Assembly: GCA_036023115.1 (NCBI GenBank)
Contig: JAYKKT010000061.1
Coordinates: forward strand, 11,591,501-11,655,500
Direction: 5' to 3'
Origin: Brasenia schreberi
Lineage: Eukaryota; Streptophyta; Magnoliopsida; Nymphaeales; Cabombaceae
Length of the DNA stretch: 64,000 bases
Shown here: piece after piece, positions 24,101 through 39,100 of the stretch
How positions within the stretch are numbered: the first letter of the stretch is position 1
How the letters are laid out: the number at the start of each line of letters is the position of its first letter
Notes under the pieces: generated by a model
The model's input: only the letters and a program-made list of their open reading frames with translations
What the model was told of the DNA's origin: nothing
Databases searched by the model: none
Translations under genes and position numbers: made by a program

Positions 24101-27100
24101 AAAAAAAATTGTATTTATTATTTTTTTGTGTTATTTGTGTTTTTCATTTTTGAATGACAATATATGAAGTTATGAAGTGTATGGATATAATTTTTATTGT
24201 ATTCGTGAAATGAGAGACACTCTATTTGAGTGTTATGTGAAAATTAGGGATTTATAAAGTGCTTTTATTTTAAGGTTTTTTATGATATTGAAGTACTCAA
24301 TTGAGATGGCAGAAAGGGGTGTTAGGGACTCCCAATCTCAGTCCAATGATCCAGCATGATAATGGGGTAAACCAGTTAAGGGAAACACATTGAAGATAAA
24401 ATGTTTATTATATGAGAAGGTGGTTAGTGGCAAAATTTCATGATTGAAGCATCACTTAATAGGGACTAAGAAAGAAGTTGCTTCTTGCAAGGGTAAAGTT
24501 AAGAAATTGTTCGAAGCCATTAAATGGTAATGTCTACAAATGATTGAGAGCATACATGAGAGGAGACAACAGAAGGATGATTTAGAGATGTTTTAGAAAG
24601 AGGACGATGTTGTTGGATTGGGTGATAGTATTTCTTATGATAGTACGACACACGTTGGTAGTAGTAGTTTTCGACTACCAAAGACGAAGAAGTAGAGGAA
24701 GAGCTCACTACACGTAATGCTCTGTTAACTGTAATAGGGTCACGGGCCACTAGGGCCTGTGCATTGGTTAGGAATAGCACGGGCCACCAGGGCCTGTAGC
24801 CATTTAGCCATTGGAGTGCCCCAGCCTCCAACAGCTAGCCAACAACTAGCCGTTGGAACCATCCAATAGCTCGTAGTTGGCCTACCAGGGCCTCCTTTTG
24901 GCCTCTTCTTTTTCCTCTCTTTCTTCTATTACTTTTTGTATAATATGCTCTATAAATAGAGCTCTAATGCATATAAATAAACAAGTATTTGGCTTCTTTG
25001 ATATCTTGATGATCTCACCGATATATTTACGATTTGTGAATCGGTCGTCTCAACATTCATTTATATGGTATCAGAGCCTCATTTTGAAGAATTCGAAAAT
25101 ATCAGAAAGCGTGTCAATATTATAAAGTTTGTGAAATCACTTATTTGACACTCCAAACTTGAGGTAACACTAAGATCTTTGTTTGTTTCTTGAAGTGTAT
25201 AGCAAAAATGAGCATTTTAAATGTATTCTTGATCCAAAATACTATCAAAGTTTGGCAAGAATTATGAAAAAGTATTTTTGGTCAAAAGACTTTTATGATT
25301 ACATTGGCAGGACAATTCAAGAACCTATCTTAGATATTGAAGATTTAAGTGATGATGATGCTTTCAAACCCCAAGAAAAATTCAAGCAAGATTTGTTATG
25401 AAAGAATGATAATGCTTAAACAAGACAATTTAAGCATAGAGAATATCACAATGAGTTTTTGGAGTTATGGACTCAACTTAAAAGTTTTGATAAATTTGGA
25501 AATTTTCAAAAAAAGAATGAATTTCAAGAGTTTTAGATAATCAATATTTTTTTTTGTTTATGCATGGACTGAGGGATGAATTTTTAAATATTAGATTCAA
25601 CCTAATACATAAAAAACCTAGACCAAAGGGAGACATTTTTTTGGCCGATCTTAGTTATGGAAGAAACTAGATTAAAAAACATAAATGTAACAAAAGAAGA
25701 CGTTTTACCACTTCCAATCTAGGAGCAAATATGAAGACATTGTAGAAATTCAGAGACACATTGCAGAAGATTAAAACAAGAATATCTCTAATATTACGGA
25801 GGAAAAACACGAGAGATTGAGGGAAGGGGCGGACCTCTAATGGAGGTCGCCCCCCCCCCCCCTCTTCTCCACACTTTCTTACAACACAACCTCAAACCCT
25901 AATACAAACTACCAGCCCTTATATAAGGAGCTGTAAAACGAAAATTGATAAAAATGACCAAAATACCCCTATTACAAAAAATTACCAAAATACCCCTAGT
26001 ATCTCGGGCAAGTACAATAATACCTAAAAACATCAGAAATTATAAAACTAACACTAAGAACACTAGATAAGCATATTTGTCAACAGACATTTAAGCCCTC
26101 CATGTCAAAAACTTCGAACGACAAAAAGAAACAAAAAGCCCACAAGAACATGGTCAAATAAAGATACGATATATCATTATTGAAAGAAAAGTTGTCATAT
26201 CAAAACCACTTGTCCTCTTTTTGGAAAAAAATATAAAAATGTGGGAGTCGTTAAAGACAAAGATGGAAGAGTCTTACCTCCCAACATTAAAGCTTATATA
26301 GAATAAATGTTTAAAGAAAATGCAAGCATTTACGGAAACACTCTTCCCATTTCTTAAGGTATGTCTTTGTTCTTATACTCGGATGCTTCTTTTAATATGA
26401 CTCGATAAATCTTTTAAAAAATCTCAAGATATCTTTGAAAAACATGTGTTTATAACCGATGATACAAAACTTCAAATTGAAAAAATTGAGAATTTTGAAA
26501 AAAATAATTTTAAAATTCAAAATATAAGTTTTATACGTAAACAAAGTTACTATCAGTTGCTCAAATTTGTGACAATAATTGTATAGTCACTTTCTCATCC
26601 AAGCATTGTGTGGTAAAAGATCACCTATCGAAGAAGGTGATTAGTAAAGGCCATAGAGAAAGTGGACTATACAAAATTAATTGTTTATTTATTCCAAATT
26701 TTGAATCTTATAATGAAGCCCATGATGCTACTCTTTGGCATAAATGACTTGGACATTTGGATATCAATAAACTATGTAATTTTTCTTTGTTGAAAAAAAA
26801 TTAAACAACAAAAATATGATTGTAAAGAATATGTTCTCAAAAAAATATGTATCTTCTTTCTAGAGAAAAAAAATTTGTACCAAGCAATGCCTTTGAATTA
26901 ATACATTCTAATGTTTTAGGCTTTGCTCCTCTTGTTTTCAAGAGAGGAGTTCAATATTATGTAATATTTGTAGATGATTTTACTCGATTTACTTGGATAT
27001 ATCTACTAAAATATAAATTGAAGGTATTTGATAATTTTTTTATCTTTTATAATATGGTCAAAAATCAATTTGATTCCACCATTAAAAATTTTAGGTATGA

Positions 27101-30100
27101 TTTTAGAGGAGAATACTTATCAAATGATTTTTAAAAAAAATTGAAATAATAGAATTTTATATCAAAAATCTTACACCAAAACTCTATAAAAAATGGCTTG
27201 ACTGAAAGAAAGTATAGGCATATTATAGAAACTTGTAGAACTCTGTTAATTGGTAGTATTGTTCCTAAGTTTTTATTGACAAAAGCCACTCTTAGTGATG
27301 TATACATTATCAACAAGATGCCTTCAACACATCTTGAAAATCTTTCTCTTTTTGAAAAATTATATAATTTCTCTCCTTATTATGAAAGGCTTAGAGTCTT
27401 TGGGTGCAAATGCTTTGTTTATAGACAAAAATGATAAATTGACTCCTATGGTCATTAAATGCATATTTCTTGGTTATGGGAATGGCAAAAAATGTTATAG
27501 ATGTTTTGACCCAGTTTCTAAAGATGTAAAATTCTTTGAAAAATGACTACTATTATATGTTTAGATCTTTTGAAAATAATGAAACATCTTTTTCACAAGA
27601 TTTTCTCAATTTAGAGGAAGACGATGATAATGATTAGTTCATCATGATGATGTTCTTCACAATACAACTCTTGATTGGAACCTACAATTTCAAAACATCC
27701 TCAACGTTTTGTCACCAATGAATCTTTTGAACCTCAATGTAAAAACTTGATTGCAACTATTCCTCAAGTAAAAGAACCTACATTTTATTATCAAGAGGGT
27801 ATTCTAGAATGGGAAGATGTTATGTGTGAAGAACTTAGGGTCTTAGACAAAGTTCAAACTTTGATCATTGTTTTTAAGCCTAAGGATAAAAAGGTTATTC
27901 GATGTCGATGGGTTTATAAAATTAAAACTCATAACAATAGTAATATTGAAAGATATAAGGCCAGACTGGTAACCAAGTGTTATGCTCAAGAGTATGGAAT
28001 TGACTATGATGAAACTTTTGCTCCTGTTGCTAGAATGACAACTATTAGAATTCTCGTAACCCTTAGTATTATTCAAAACTATGATATTTATCAACTTGAT
28101 GTTGAAAATGATTTTTTGAATGGACATCTAACTCAAGATGTTTATATGATTCCTGTCGGATTTTATATTCCCCAGGATCACGTTCTTAAACTAAAAAAAA
28201 TGTTGTATGGCTAGAAACAAGCCCCCAAGGCTTGGTTTGATCGATTTGAAATGTTCATGCATATGCATAACTTTACATCTTGTTATTTTTACATTGCTTT
28301 GTTTGTATGAAAGTCATTATGCTACTATGTTCTATGATAATAAAAGTGTCATGTACATTGCCCCCAACAACACCTTTCATGAACGAACGAAACATATTCA
28401 GATGAACTGTCATTTTGTTCACGAAGAATGCTTACAAAAGAATATCAATTTGTGTTATTACATTAGAAATGCAGTTAACCGATTTTTTCACCAAATCTCT
28501 CAACTACTTGCTTTCATTTCTTGTTGGACAAACTTTCAGTATATACATCGTAAATTTGAGAGGGGGTTTTAACTGTAATTGTTGGATTTGTACTACAAAC
28601 ACTTTATTTCATTGATAATCTTCAAAAAATGACATAACCAGAGACTAGGGCAGGTCGGCTCCTTCTTGGCAGTTGTCCCTGCATTTCACGTTTTCTAACG
28701 CTTCCTAAACCTAATTAGGATGACACAATTTATACTAAACCTTATAACTTGAAAGACAACATTACCCCTAATAAGTATTTAATATGACTCGGGTCTCAAT
28801 GGATCATAATCTGATTCATTGGGATCCAAATCCTAATCGATACACTATTGATTGAACCTAGATAAACTAAGACATAAGACACCATATACCTACACTCTAA
28901 CTAATAAGAAATCATTTACAATCAAGATATAATATTGTCAACTTGTCTTTCTCAACACGCCCCCTAAAGTTGACTCCTGAAGGCTGGTAATTCCCAACTG
29001 TGCAAGTGTTTTCCAAAGGCCATTGATTGAAACTGGTTTGGTAAAGATGTCTGCCAATTGATCTTCTGAACGAACATGAACAAGATTGAATATGTCTTGG
29101 GTTATCTTCTCTCTAATAAAGTGACAATCTATTTCAATATGTTTCGTTCTTTCATGAAAGACGGGATTCTGGACTATTTGAAGTGTCGCTCTACTGTCTG
29201 TAAAGAAAGTTATGGGAGTATTTCTTTAGAGACAAAGTTCTCCGAGAAGTGATAGAATTCATTGACCCTCACACATGCCAAGTGCTATAGCATGGTACTC
29301 TGCCTCTGCGCTAGACCTGACAACCATAGACTGCTTCTTACTTTTCTAGGATATAACATTGCCTCCCAAACATACTACATATCCTGAAGTTTATTTCTTA
29401 TCTGTTCTAGAACCTACCCAAACTGCATCTGAATATATACATATGTCGAGTGATGAAGATGGAGTATATAAGAACCCATAGGTTAAAGTGGATTTGATAT
29501 ATCTAAGTGCCCGAACAACAACACCCCAATGTGAGTCACATGGAGAGTCAAGGAATCGAATTTCAACACATCTACAACAAAAAGAAATATCTCGTCTTGT
29601 TATTGTGAGGTAGTTCAATTTTTCCAATCATTCTTCGATACCGTCCAGATCGATAATGGCTCCCTCTCGTCCTAGAAGAAGTTTGACATCGGGATCCATG
29701 GAGTATCAATAGCTTACATCTGGGCCATACCAAATTTTAAGAATATCCAAGGCATATTTCCTCTTAGGAAATAAAATACCATGTCTAGATCAGGCAACTT
29801 CTAAAATCAAAATATCAGAGTTTACCAAGACCCAACAAATGCTTGAAATAAATATTGTTTCAACTGCTCAATACCAACACAATCATTACTAGTAATAATA
29901 ATATCATCAACATACAACTAACATATTATAAACAAGATGCTCCAATTTGTTCCAAACAAATAATGATGGATCACGTCAATTTCGCTTGCTGGGAACAAGC
30001 TAACATTTAAGATGTTGTAACATTGAACCAAGTTTCTCAAACCATGCCCTTGGAGCTTGTTTAAGTCCATATAGTGCCTTCCTGTAGTTGTGACTGAGAC

Positions 30101-33100
30101 CAATGTACCATCACCAATTTCAAATCCTTGAGGTTGAGACATGTATACCTCTTCTTGAAGCATGCACCATTTGAAAAAATGCATTATTAACATCAATTTA
30201 GCCAAATTAACCATTGAGCTGTGAGAGCCAAAGTAAAAATTAACCCTCACGGATTACCGAGTTTTTACCTACGGGGAGAATGTTACGTGTAATCGAGACA
30301 CAGTTTGTTAATGGGAAATCCTTTAGCAATGAGCCTTGCTTTGTGCTTTTTGGGTGAGACCATGTCGAGTTTTCTTTAATCCCTAAATACCCGGCTTGTA
30401 ACCAATTGTGTGCCTCTACATGGAGCGGTGGAACAAGTTGCCAAGTATTGTTGGCTAGTAGTACATTATATTCCTCTTCCATTGCTACACTCCATTCTGG
30501 ATGTTGTTTGGCCTCTTCAAATGTTTTAGGAACATGAATAGTATCTGCATGCATCACAAATAACTGATATTCTTTGGGATAATTTGAATATGATACCATT
30601 TTTTCCAATGAATATTTTATATTGTTTCTCTTTTCTTTTCTAAGTGCAATAGGTAAGTCACCCAATTCATTTGAATGTTGTGTAGTCACTTGAGTTGGAT
30701 TTAAATCTAATTTTGGTGAAAGATTATGATCCAAGGTAGGTGATTGATGTGGAGCAAATACCCTTATGTCACCTCTAGTATATATTTGTCATTGCTTTTC
30801 TGGATGAAGAGTCATGTCTTCGCCTCCATTCTCTTGTAATGACTGAATTTCAATTGACGGAAGAGGTAACACAGATGATGATGGCATATCTAATGGAATA
30901 GTTTCTTCCATATTATAAAAGAAAATATCTTCATGAAATGTAACATCCATTATGACATATACTTTCCTTCTTATGGGATCATAACACGTGTATCCCTTCT
31001 GAGTAAAAGAGTATCCAAGAAAGATACATCTTATTGATCGAGCATCTAATTTATCCCTTAATCCATGATAGATATGAACAAAACATATGCAACCAAATAC
31101 TCTTGGAATAAGATGGAATTGTTTCTGAGAAGGGCTTAATGAATGAAATGGAGTATTCCCATTGAGAATTTTGCTTGGCATGCGATTGATAAGAAACACT
31201 GAAGTCAGTACTGCTTCACCCCAATAACACTTTGGTACATTACATCCAATTAAGAGAGTTCAAGCTACTTCTAGAATATGTCGATTTTTTCTTTCAGCAA
31301 CACCATTCTGTTGAGGAGAGTACGCACATGAGGTCTGTTGTAGAATTCTATGATGTAGAAAGTATGAATGAAGGGATTGGGATATAAACTCTCTCCCATT
31401 ATCACTGCAAAAAACTCTTATAATATGTTGAAACTGAGTCTATACAAACTGACAGTAAACAAGAAGAATATTCTTCACTTCATCTTTAGTCATGAGATAT
31501 AGCATAGTAAATCTAGTACAATCATCAATAAATGAAATAAAATACTTTATCCATGCACAGATGCTGTAGAACAAGGTCCTTAAATATCTGAATGAACAAT
31601 TTCAAATGGAACAGAAGATTTTTCTTCATTTAAAGGAAAGGAAATACGATGGTGTTTTGCCTTCTGGTAAGTGTCACAATTCAAATTCAAATTATTACAA
31701 TCTCTAAACTCAGGTAATAACATCTTTATTTTAGAGAAAGGTAAATGTCCTAATCTCCTGTGCCAACGAGGTATGTCTTCTTCTGTTTCTCTGTAATGAC
31801 TGTAAAATGTAAAGTTGTTCCTTTATTATCCTCGCAAAAGTAGAGCCCCCTTCTCACACTACCCTGACCAAAGATCCTCCCCGTCCTCTGTTTCTGAAAG
31901 ACACATCCAGTAGAATACGGCATTTCAGATCTTGTGTCATAACAAAAACAGACAATAAGTTTACTGAGATGTTTGGAACATGTAAGATATTTTTGGCACT
32001 AGTGCCCAGTCAAGGAAGTTGGAAGATGTTTGGAACACTTGAAATCTTAATCATGTTTGGAACACATCCAGTAGAGTCAAGTGTTCTGGTCAAGGAAGTT
32101 GTTATTGTAAACATGATTGACATTTCAATACATGTTCCAAACATGTAAGATGTAAGCCTAAGAGAATTTAAGAAGAATCACCCAATATTATCATCAAATA
32201 TGCCCTAAACCAAAAACCTCAATCATGTTTACAATAACAACTTCCAATGAACCACTCGACTGGATTTTTTTAGCATAAAAAGTCTTTGTTGCAAAACCAA
32301 GAAAAAAGCGTCCCAACATATATCTAATGGTGGCCGATTATGAAGAAGAAGGCAGCCCACTACGATGATATTTGGAATCCAACAAAAAAACTGAACTTTA
32401 AATAAAACCACCAAAAAAGAATGAAAAAAACTTATTGCTTTACTAGAAACTCCTCTTTTACTGTTTTTTCTCCCTCGATTGATCGCATGAAGGCCTCGAT
32501 AGACTCCGATACCATGTTGGATTTGCATTACAAATACTTTATTTCATTGATAATCTTCAAAAAATGACATAACCAGGGACTAGGGCAGGTCGGCTCCTTC
32601 TTGGCAGTCGTCCCTGCATTTCACGTTTTCTAACACTTCCTAAACCTAATTACAATGACACAATTTATACTAAACCTTCTAACTTGAAAGACAACATTAC
32701 CCCTAATAAGTATTTAATATGACTCGGGTCCCAATGGATCACGGATCCAAATCCTAATCAATACACTATTGATTGAACCTAGATACACTAAGACATAAGA
32801 CAGCATATACCTAGACTCTAACTAATAAGAAATCATTTACAATTAAGATATAATATTGTCAACTTGTCTTTCTCAACAGTAATAGGGTCACGGGCCACTA
32901 GGGCTCGTGCATTGGTTAGGAATGGCACGGGTCACCAAAGCCCATAGCCATTTAGCCATTGGAGGGCCCCAGCCTCCAACAGCTAACCACCTGTTAGGAA
33001 AATGGGTTTGGGCCCCTCTGGCCCTAGCCAGGCAGGCCCTGGCCCACTGGGCCATCAGGGCCACTAGGTGTTGGGGGCCCTGGTCCCCGACGGCTAGTAT

Positions 33101-36100
33101 TATAGCCGTTGGAGGCGGGCTGCAGCCAACCCGCCTCTCTTCCCTCTCCCTTCTCCCTTTACTCCCTCACTCTTTCTCACTCTCTTTCACTCATTCATTC
33201 TCTATAAATACACTTATAATCTCTTATAAATTCAAGCATTTGATGGCTAATGAATAACGATTATTTATTCAAGCTTGTGCTTTGTTTATTCATCTTTTTG
33301 CATGCACTTGTTACTCTCGGATATTCTCTTTTCTAAGGGTTTATGATTGTTACTTTGTGGTATTGTTCACTCGTTGATCTTCCACAACTATATTGAAGCA
33401 TAGACTTCATTACATGGTATCAAAGCCATTTTTCGATCGTGGAAGTAATGTTCATTGCCTCAAGAATCGTACCAATCATTTTTTGTATTATTCATTGTCT
33501 CGAGAAGCATGCCAATCATATTTTGTAAGTTTACCTCTTTAGTTTCTTTTTCCTTAAACTATGGATGACAAAGGGGGTTTCAAAGTATAAAACATGGGTC
33601 CAATTTATGGAAAACTATTTGTATTTCAAAAAATTGTGGGGCTATGTAAGTGGTTCAAAGGTAGAACCCTCTATTAATGCCACACTCGAACAAAAAGAGG
33701 AATATGAAGGAGGCCATAGAACAATTCTATGGGTGCTCATGAATAATGTAAACGAGCACACTAGGGACACTTTGGCCGATTTCACTATCGTTAAAGAAGC
33801 ATGGGAATATTTTAAAAAAACTTATGTTCAAAGCGATATGGCTCATAGAATGGCATTAAGAGATAAATTAGTCTCACTTAAACAAGGAGATAAAGGGGTA
33901 AACGAATTTTTTAGAGAATTTTTCAATGTTTGGAATCAATTGTATGGTTACAAAAAGAAATGTACACAATGTTTTAGTGAGAGACAATGTGAAGACAATG
34001 AGGACTTTGTATATCAATTTCTAAGAAGTCTCCGGGAAGAATTTGAAGGAGTAAGATCATCACTCATTCATAGAAAACCTTTTCCTACAAAAGAAGAGAT
34101 TCTTACCGATTTTCAAATGGCGGAAACAAGAATGAATGAAGCAAGACTTCAAAAAGACACCACCTTAACCGTATCAAAACCCAGAGCAAATATGAAGGCT
34201 TGCCGACCTCCTCATTTCAAAAGTGAAGAAGGAAGAAAAGACATCATTTGCCATCATTGTAGAGAAGCCGGGCATAAGGCCAAATTGCCCAAAATTGAAA
34301 AAGAAGGTGGCCATAGTAGAAGAACATGCTTCATCTTCTTCCATTCTTTCACTTGAACAAAAATTAAAGCAACTTGAAGCCCAAATAAAGAAAAAAGCAA
34401 CGGTTGGTGTGGCTTGTACATCTTCAACAAAAGAAACTCAAGGTATGATCTCTTGGATTCTTGATTCGGGTACTTCATTTCATATGACTTGTAATGAACA
34501 TATCTTAAAATCATGTGTTCAAAAATCCTTATCATGTGTTTATACGGCGGATGGTACACAATTAAACATTGATAAAATTGGTGACTTGCAAAACAAAAAT
34601 TTTGAAGTTTCCAAAATTAGTGTTGTTCCAAAACTAAATTTAAACTTACTTTCCGTATCCCAAATTTCGGATCAAAATTGTGTTATAACATTTTCATCCA
34701 CCGGACGTATTGCACAGGACCACCTCTCGAAGAAGGCGATTGGGCGTAGCCATAGAGAGGGCGGACTTTACATTATGGATTATTTACATAGTATAGGATA
34801 TGTTAATGTTTTGACAAATGATGCTCTTTTATGGCACAAGAGACTTGGACATCTTAATGATCAAAAATTATATCAATGTCCTCTTGCAATGAAATTTAAG
34901 GAATCTTTTTCTTGCAAAGATTGTGTTCTTGGTAAAATGCAACATCTCCCATTTCCAAACAAAACACATGTTATAATAAGACCCTTCGAAATAGTTCATT
35001 CGGATGTATGGGGTCCGGCACCTGTTTTGTTTAAAGGAAGCATTTCCTATTATGTTATTTTTGTAGATGACTTTACTAGGTATACATGGGTATATCTTTT
35101 AAAAGCAAAATCCGATGTCTTTCAAAATTTTGTTATTTTTCATAATCTTGTAAAGAATTAATTTGATTCAAAAATCAAAATTTTTAGATCGGATTCAGGA
35201 GGAGAGTTTATGTCAAAGGATTTTGAAAACCACCTTAATAAGTTTGGGATTATACATCAAACTTCTTGTTCTAAAACTCCTCAACAAAATGGTGTTTCCG
35301 AACGAAAGCATAGACATATCTTAGAAACCATAAGAACTTTGTCTTTTTCAAGTGGTGTTCCCAAAAATTTTTGGACAGAAACTATTATGACTGCAGTCTA
35401 TTTAATTAATCGGATGCCCTCTTCAGTTTTAAAAAATATGTCTCCTATAGAAAAACTTTGTAAAGTTTTCCCTAACTATTCAAGATTGCATGTTTTTGGA
35501 TGTAAATGCTTTGTTTATACTGGATGATAAATTATCATCCCGGGCCATCGAATGTGTTTTTCTAGGATATGGAATAACCAAAAAGGGATATAGGTGTTAT
35601 GATTATAAAAATGATAAGCTTTATGTATCTCGAGATGTTAGATATTTTGAAAATGAATATGTTTTTAAAAGCATGGATGATGATAGCTCTATTAATGACT
35701 CCTCCTACTCCTTCTTGAATGATATTTTAAGTGAAGAGGTAATTCATGAAGAAAATGAGCTTGATGAACCTATGATTACCAGACATTCTATTACACCCTT
35801 TGATCAACATTACAATAGGAGATCTATGCCTATTCCTAGCAGGTCAAATCGTGATTCTAGACCTCCTGAAAGATTTGTCTCATATGATAGTTTTTCACCA
35901 AGATATAGAGCTTTAATAACAAATATTTCAGCTATAAAGGAACCTAGAACCTTTAAAGAAGCTCAATTATCACAAGAATGGACTCATGCAATGAATGAAG
36001 AGTTGAATGCTTTATTTAGAGCCCAAACTTTAAAATCAAGACTAATTTCGATGGATCTATTGAGCGATACAAAGCCTGTAGGTTGGTTGCAAAAGGGTAT

Positions 36101-39100
36101 TCTCAACAAGCATGGTATGGATTATGAGGAGACATTTGCTCCTCGTTGCAAAAATGACTACTATTCGTACTCTTATTACGTGTAGCTTCTGCCTCGTCGC
36201 TGGCATATCTTTCAACTTGATGTTAAAAATGCCTTCTTGAATGGAGATCTTCAAGAAGAAGTTTATATGGCACCCCTCCCGGTGTGTTTTACATGATTCT
36301 CGGGGTATGTCTCGCAAGCTCAAGAAAGCATTATATGGTCTCAAACAAGCACCCCGTGCTTGGTTTGAGAAATTTTCTCATCAGATCTCTTCCTTGGATT
36401 TGCTTCAAGTAGTCATGATTCTCGCTTCTTTTGTTAAGTGCACCGATCGTGCAAGGTCGATCATTTTGTCTTTATATGTTGATGACATGATTATCACCGG
36501 TGACGATATTCATGGTATTTCGCTTTGAAAGACAGAGTTAGCTAGACATGCTTTGAAATGAAGGATTTGGGTTCTTTACGATATTTCTTGGTATTGAGGA
36601 CTACTAGATATTGCATATTCTTTGGTCACTCACTCATTTCATAGAGATGCAAGAAACAACAAAAGGTGTCTCTTTCGTCCACTGAAACAGAGTATCGTGC
36701 AATTGCCAACACTACTACAAAACTAACTAGGTTGCGACAACTACTTCAAGACTTGGGCATACAACTGGGAGCTTCTCCAATAATGTTCTGCGACAACAAA
36801 AGCGCTATGTATATAACCAACAACCATACCTTTCATGAGCGCACCAAGCATATAGAGATGGACTGCCACTATGTTCCTGAAGAGATCTACAAGGCAACTT
36901 GACACTACAGTTTGTAAAATCAGAATATCAACTTGCAGATGTGTTCACCAAGTCCTTACCTGCTCCTCGGTTTCAATCTTTAATTGGCAAACTTCAAGTC
37001 ATGGAGCTATCAGTTTGAGGGGAGGTGTTAGGAAAATGGGTCTGGGCACCTCTGGCCCACTGGGCCATCAGGGCCACTAGCCGTTGGGGTCCCTGGTCCC
37101 CAACGGCTAGTATTATAGCCATTGGGGGCTGGTTGCAGCCAGCCTCCCTCTCTTCCCTCTCCCTTCTCCCTTTACTCCCTCACTCTCTCTCACTCTCTTT
37201 TACTCATTCTTTCTCTGTAAATACACTTGTAATCTCTTGTAAATTTAAGTCTTTGATGGCTAATGAATAACGATTATTTATTCAAGCTTGTGCTTTGTTT
37301 ATTATCCTTTTTGCATGCACTTGTTGCTCTCGACTATTCTCTTTTCTAAGGGCTTGTAATTATTACTTTGTGGTATTGACCACTCATTGATCTTCTTTCT
37401 ATATGTCCAAACCATCGTAAACGATGTTCTCTGATTTTATCCTCTATTGGTGTCACTCCTAATTTGTTTCTAATAACCTCATTATGTATACGGTCTTTTC
37501 TTGTATGACCACTCATCCATCTTAACATCTTCATTTCTGTCACGGACATCTTTTGCACATGTTGATGATTAACTGCCCAACACTCAGAACCATAAAACAT
37601 GGCAGGCCTAATTGCTGCTATATAATATTTACCTTTTAATTTTAATGGTATCTTCTTATCACAAAGAATACCTGATGCTCCTCTCCATTTTCACCAACCA
37701 GCATTAATTCTATGTGTAACATCTCCATCAATTCTTCCATCACTTTAAAAAATTGACCCTAGGTATTTAAAACTTTCCTTTTGGGGAATGCAATGTGTGC
37801 CAATTTTAATTTCTATGTCCTCTGAAGTAGCCAAATGATCAAACTTACATTCCATATATTCTGTCTTTGTTCTACTAAATCGGAGGCCTTTGTTTTCTAA
37901 TGTTTCTCTCCATAGTTCCAATTTTCTATTAACTTTTTCCTTAGACTCCTCCACTAATACAATCTCATCTGCAAATAACATACACCAAGGTACTTCATCT
38001 TGAATATGTTTTGTTAACTCATTCATCACCATTATAAATAAGTATGGACTTAAAGTTGATCCTTGATGTAATCCAATATTAACTTCAAAGAAGTCTGTCG
38101 TTCCTTCATGAGTCCTCACACATGTTTTTGCACCATCATCCATGTCTCTTATAAGGTTAATATATGTCAATGGGATACCTCTTTTTTCCAAAGTTCTCCA
38201 AAGAACCTCCCTCGGTACCCTATCATAAGCTTTTTCTAGATCAATAAATATCATGTGAAGGTCATTCTTTTTTGCTCTAAAATGTTCCATAAGACGTCTC
38301 AAAAGGTGAATCACTTCAATAGTAGATCTACCTAGCATAAATCCAAATTGGTTCTCTGTTGTACTTGATACTTGTCTTAACCTACGTTCGATAATTCTTT
38401 CCCATAATTTCATAGTATGACTCATTAACTTGATACCTCGATAATTCGCACAATTTTAAATGTCTCCCTTTCTTATATACAGGTATAAGTGTACTTGCTC
38501 TCCATTCCTCGGGCATCTTTTGGTTTTTCCATATTTCATTAAATAGTCTTGTGAGCCAAGTGATTCCTATTTCTCCTAGTATTTTCCAAACTTCTATAGG
38601 AAAATTATCTAGTCCTACCGATTTACCACTCTTCATGTGTTTAAGAGCCTCTTTGACTTCGTTCTTTTGAATACGTCGGTAGAAATTGTGGTTTATATAC
38701 TTTTCTGACTTGGCTAAATCTCCTAAACTAATACTAACATCTTTATTTTCATTAAAAAGATTATAAAAATAGTTTTTCCATCTATTTCTTATATCATCAT
38801 TTGCCACTAGAATTTTTTCATCCTCGTCTTTTATGCATCTAACATAATTAAGATCTTTAGTTTTCTTATCTCTAGCCCTAGCTATCCTAAAAATATCTCT
38901 TTCACCCTCTTTTGAGTTGAGTTTTTTATATAAGTCCTCCCAAATCTTAGCTTTTGCTTCACTAACGGCCTTTTTTGCTTCCTTCTTTGCTTTCTTATAA
39001 GCTTCTAAAGTTTCACTAGTTTTCTTAGCATAATGTAATTTGTAACATGCCCTCTTTGCCTTGATTTTATTTTGTACTACTTCACTCCACCACCAAGCTT

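Larger units (their letters stand above)
28580..32878 (-). mobile_element. Copia-2, minus strand, complete ends, inside the Copia-1 3' LTR
   Basis: LTRs 28580-28957 and 32515-32878 both start TGTTGGATTTG and end TTTCTCAACA. A perfect 5-bp duplication GTAAT (28575-28579 and 32879-32883) shows that the Copia-1 LTR was the target. The body is decayed: the 5' part (31960-32500) is scrambled with repeated GTTTGGAACA words and gag is barely recognisable. Confidence 0.92.
24723..32991 (+). mobile_element. Copia-1, plus strand, decayed, invaded by three other LTR elements
   Basis: 5' LTR 24723 to about 25063, primer site 25066, remnants of gag, integrase, RT and RNase H up to 28560, then the polypurine tract AGAGGGGG and the 3' LTR start at 28567. 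The 3' LTR is split by Copia-2 after 14 bp, resumes at 32879 (GTAATAGGGTCACGGGCC) and is cut again at 32991 by Copia-3. A solo LTR (25741-26085) sits in the gag region. All reading frames are broken. Confidence 0.8.
32992..37395 (+). mobile_element. Copia-3, plus strand, inside the Copia-1 LTR, 3' LTR cut off
   Basis: 5' LTR 32992-33414, primer site from 33415, gag-pol 33565-36960, polypurine tract GAGGGGAGG and 3' LTR from 37026. The 3' LTR follows the 5' one to GATCTTC at 37395, then runs straight into RTE copy I. The missing LTR end does not reappear after the RTE pair. The left boundary lies in the Copia-1 LTR. Confidence 0.88.
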
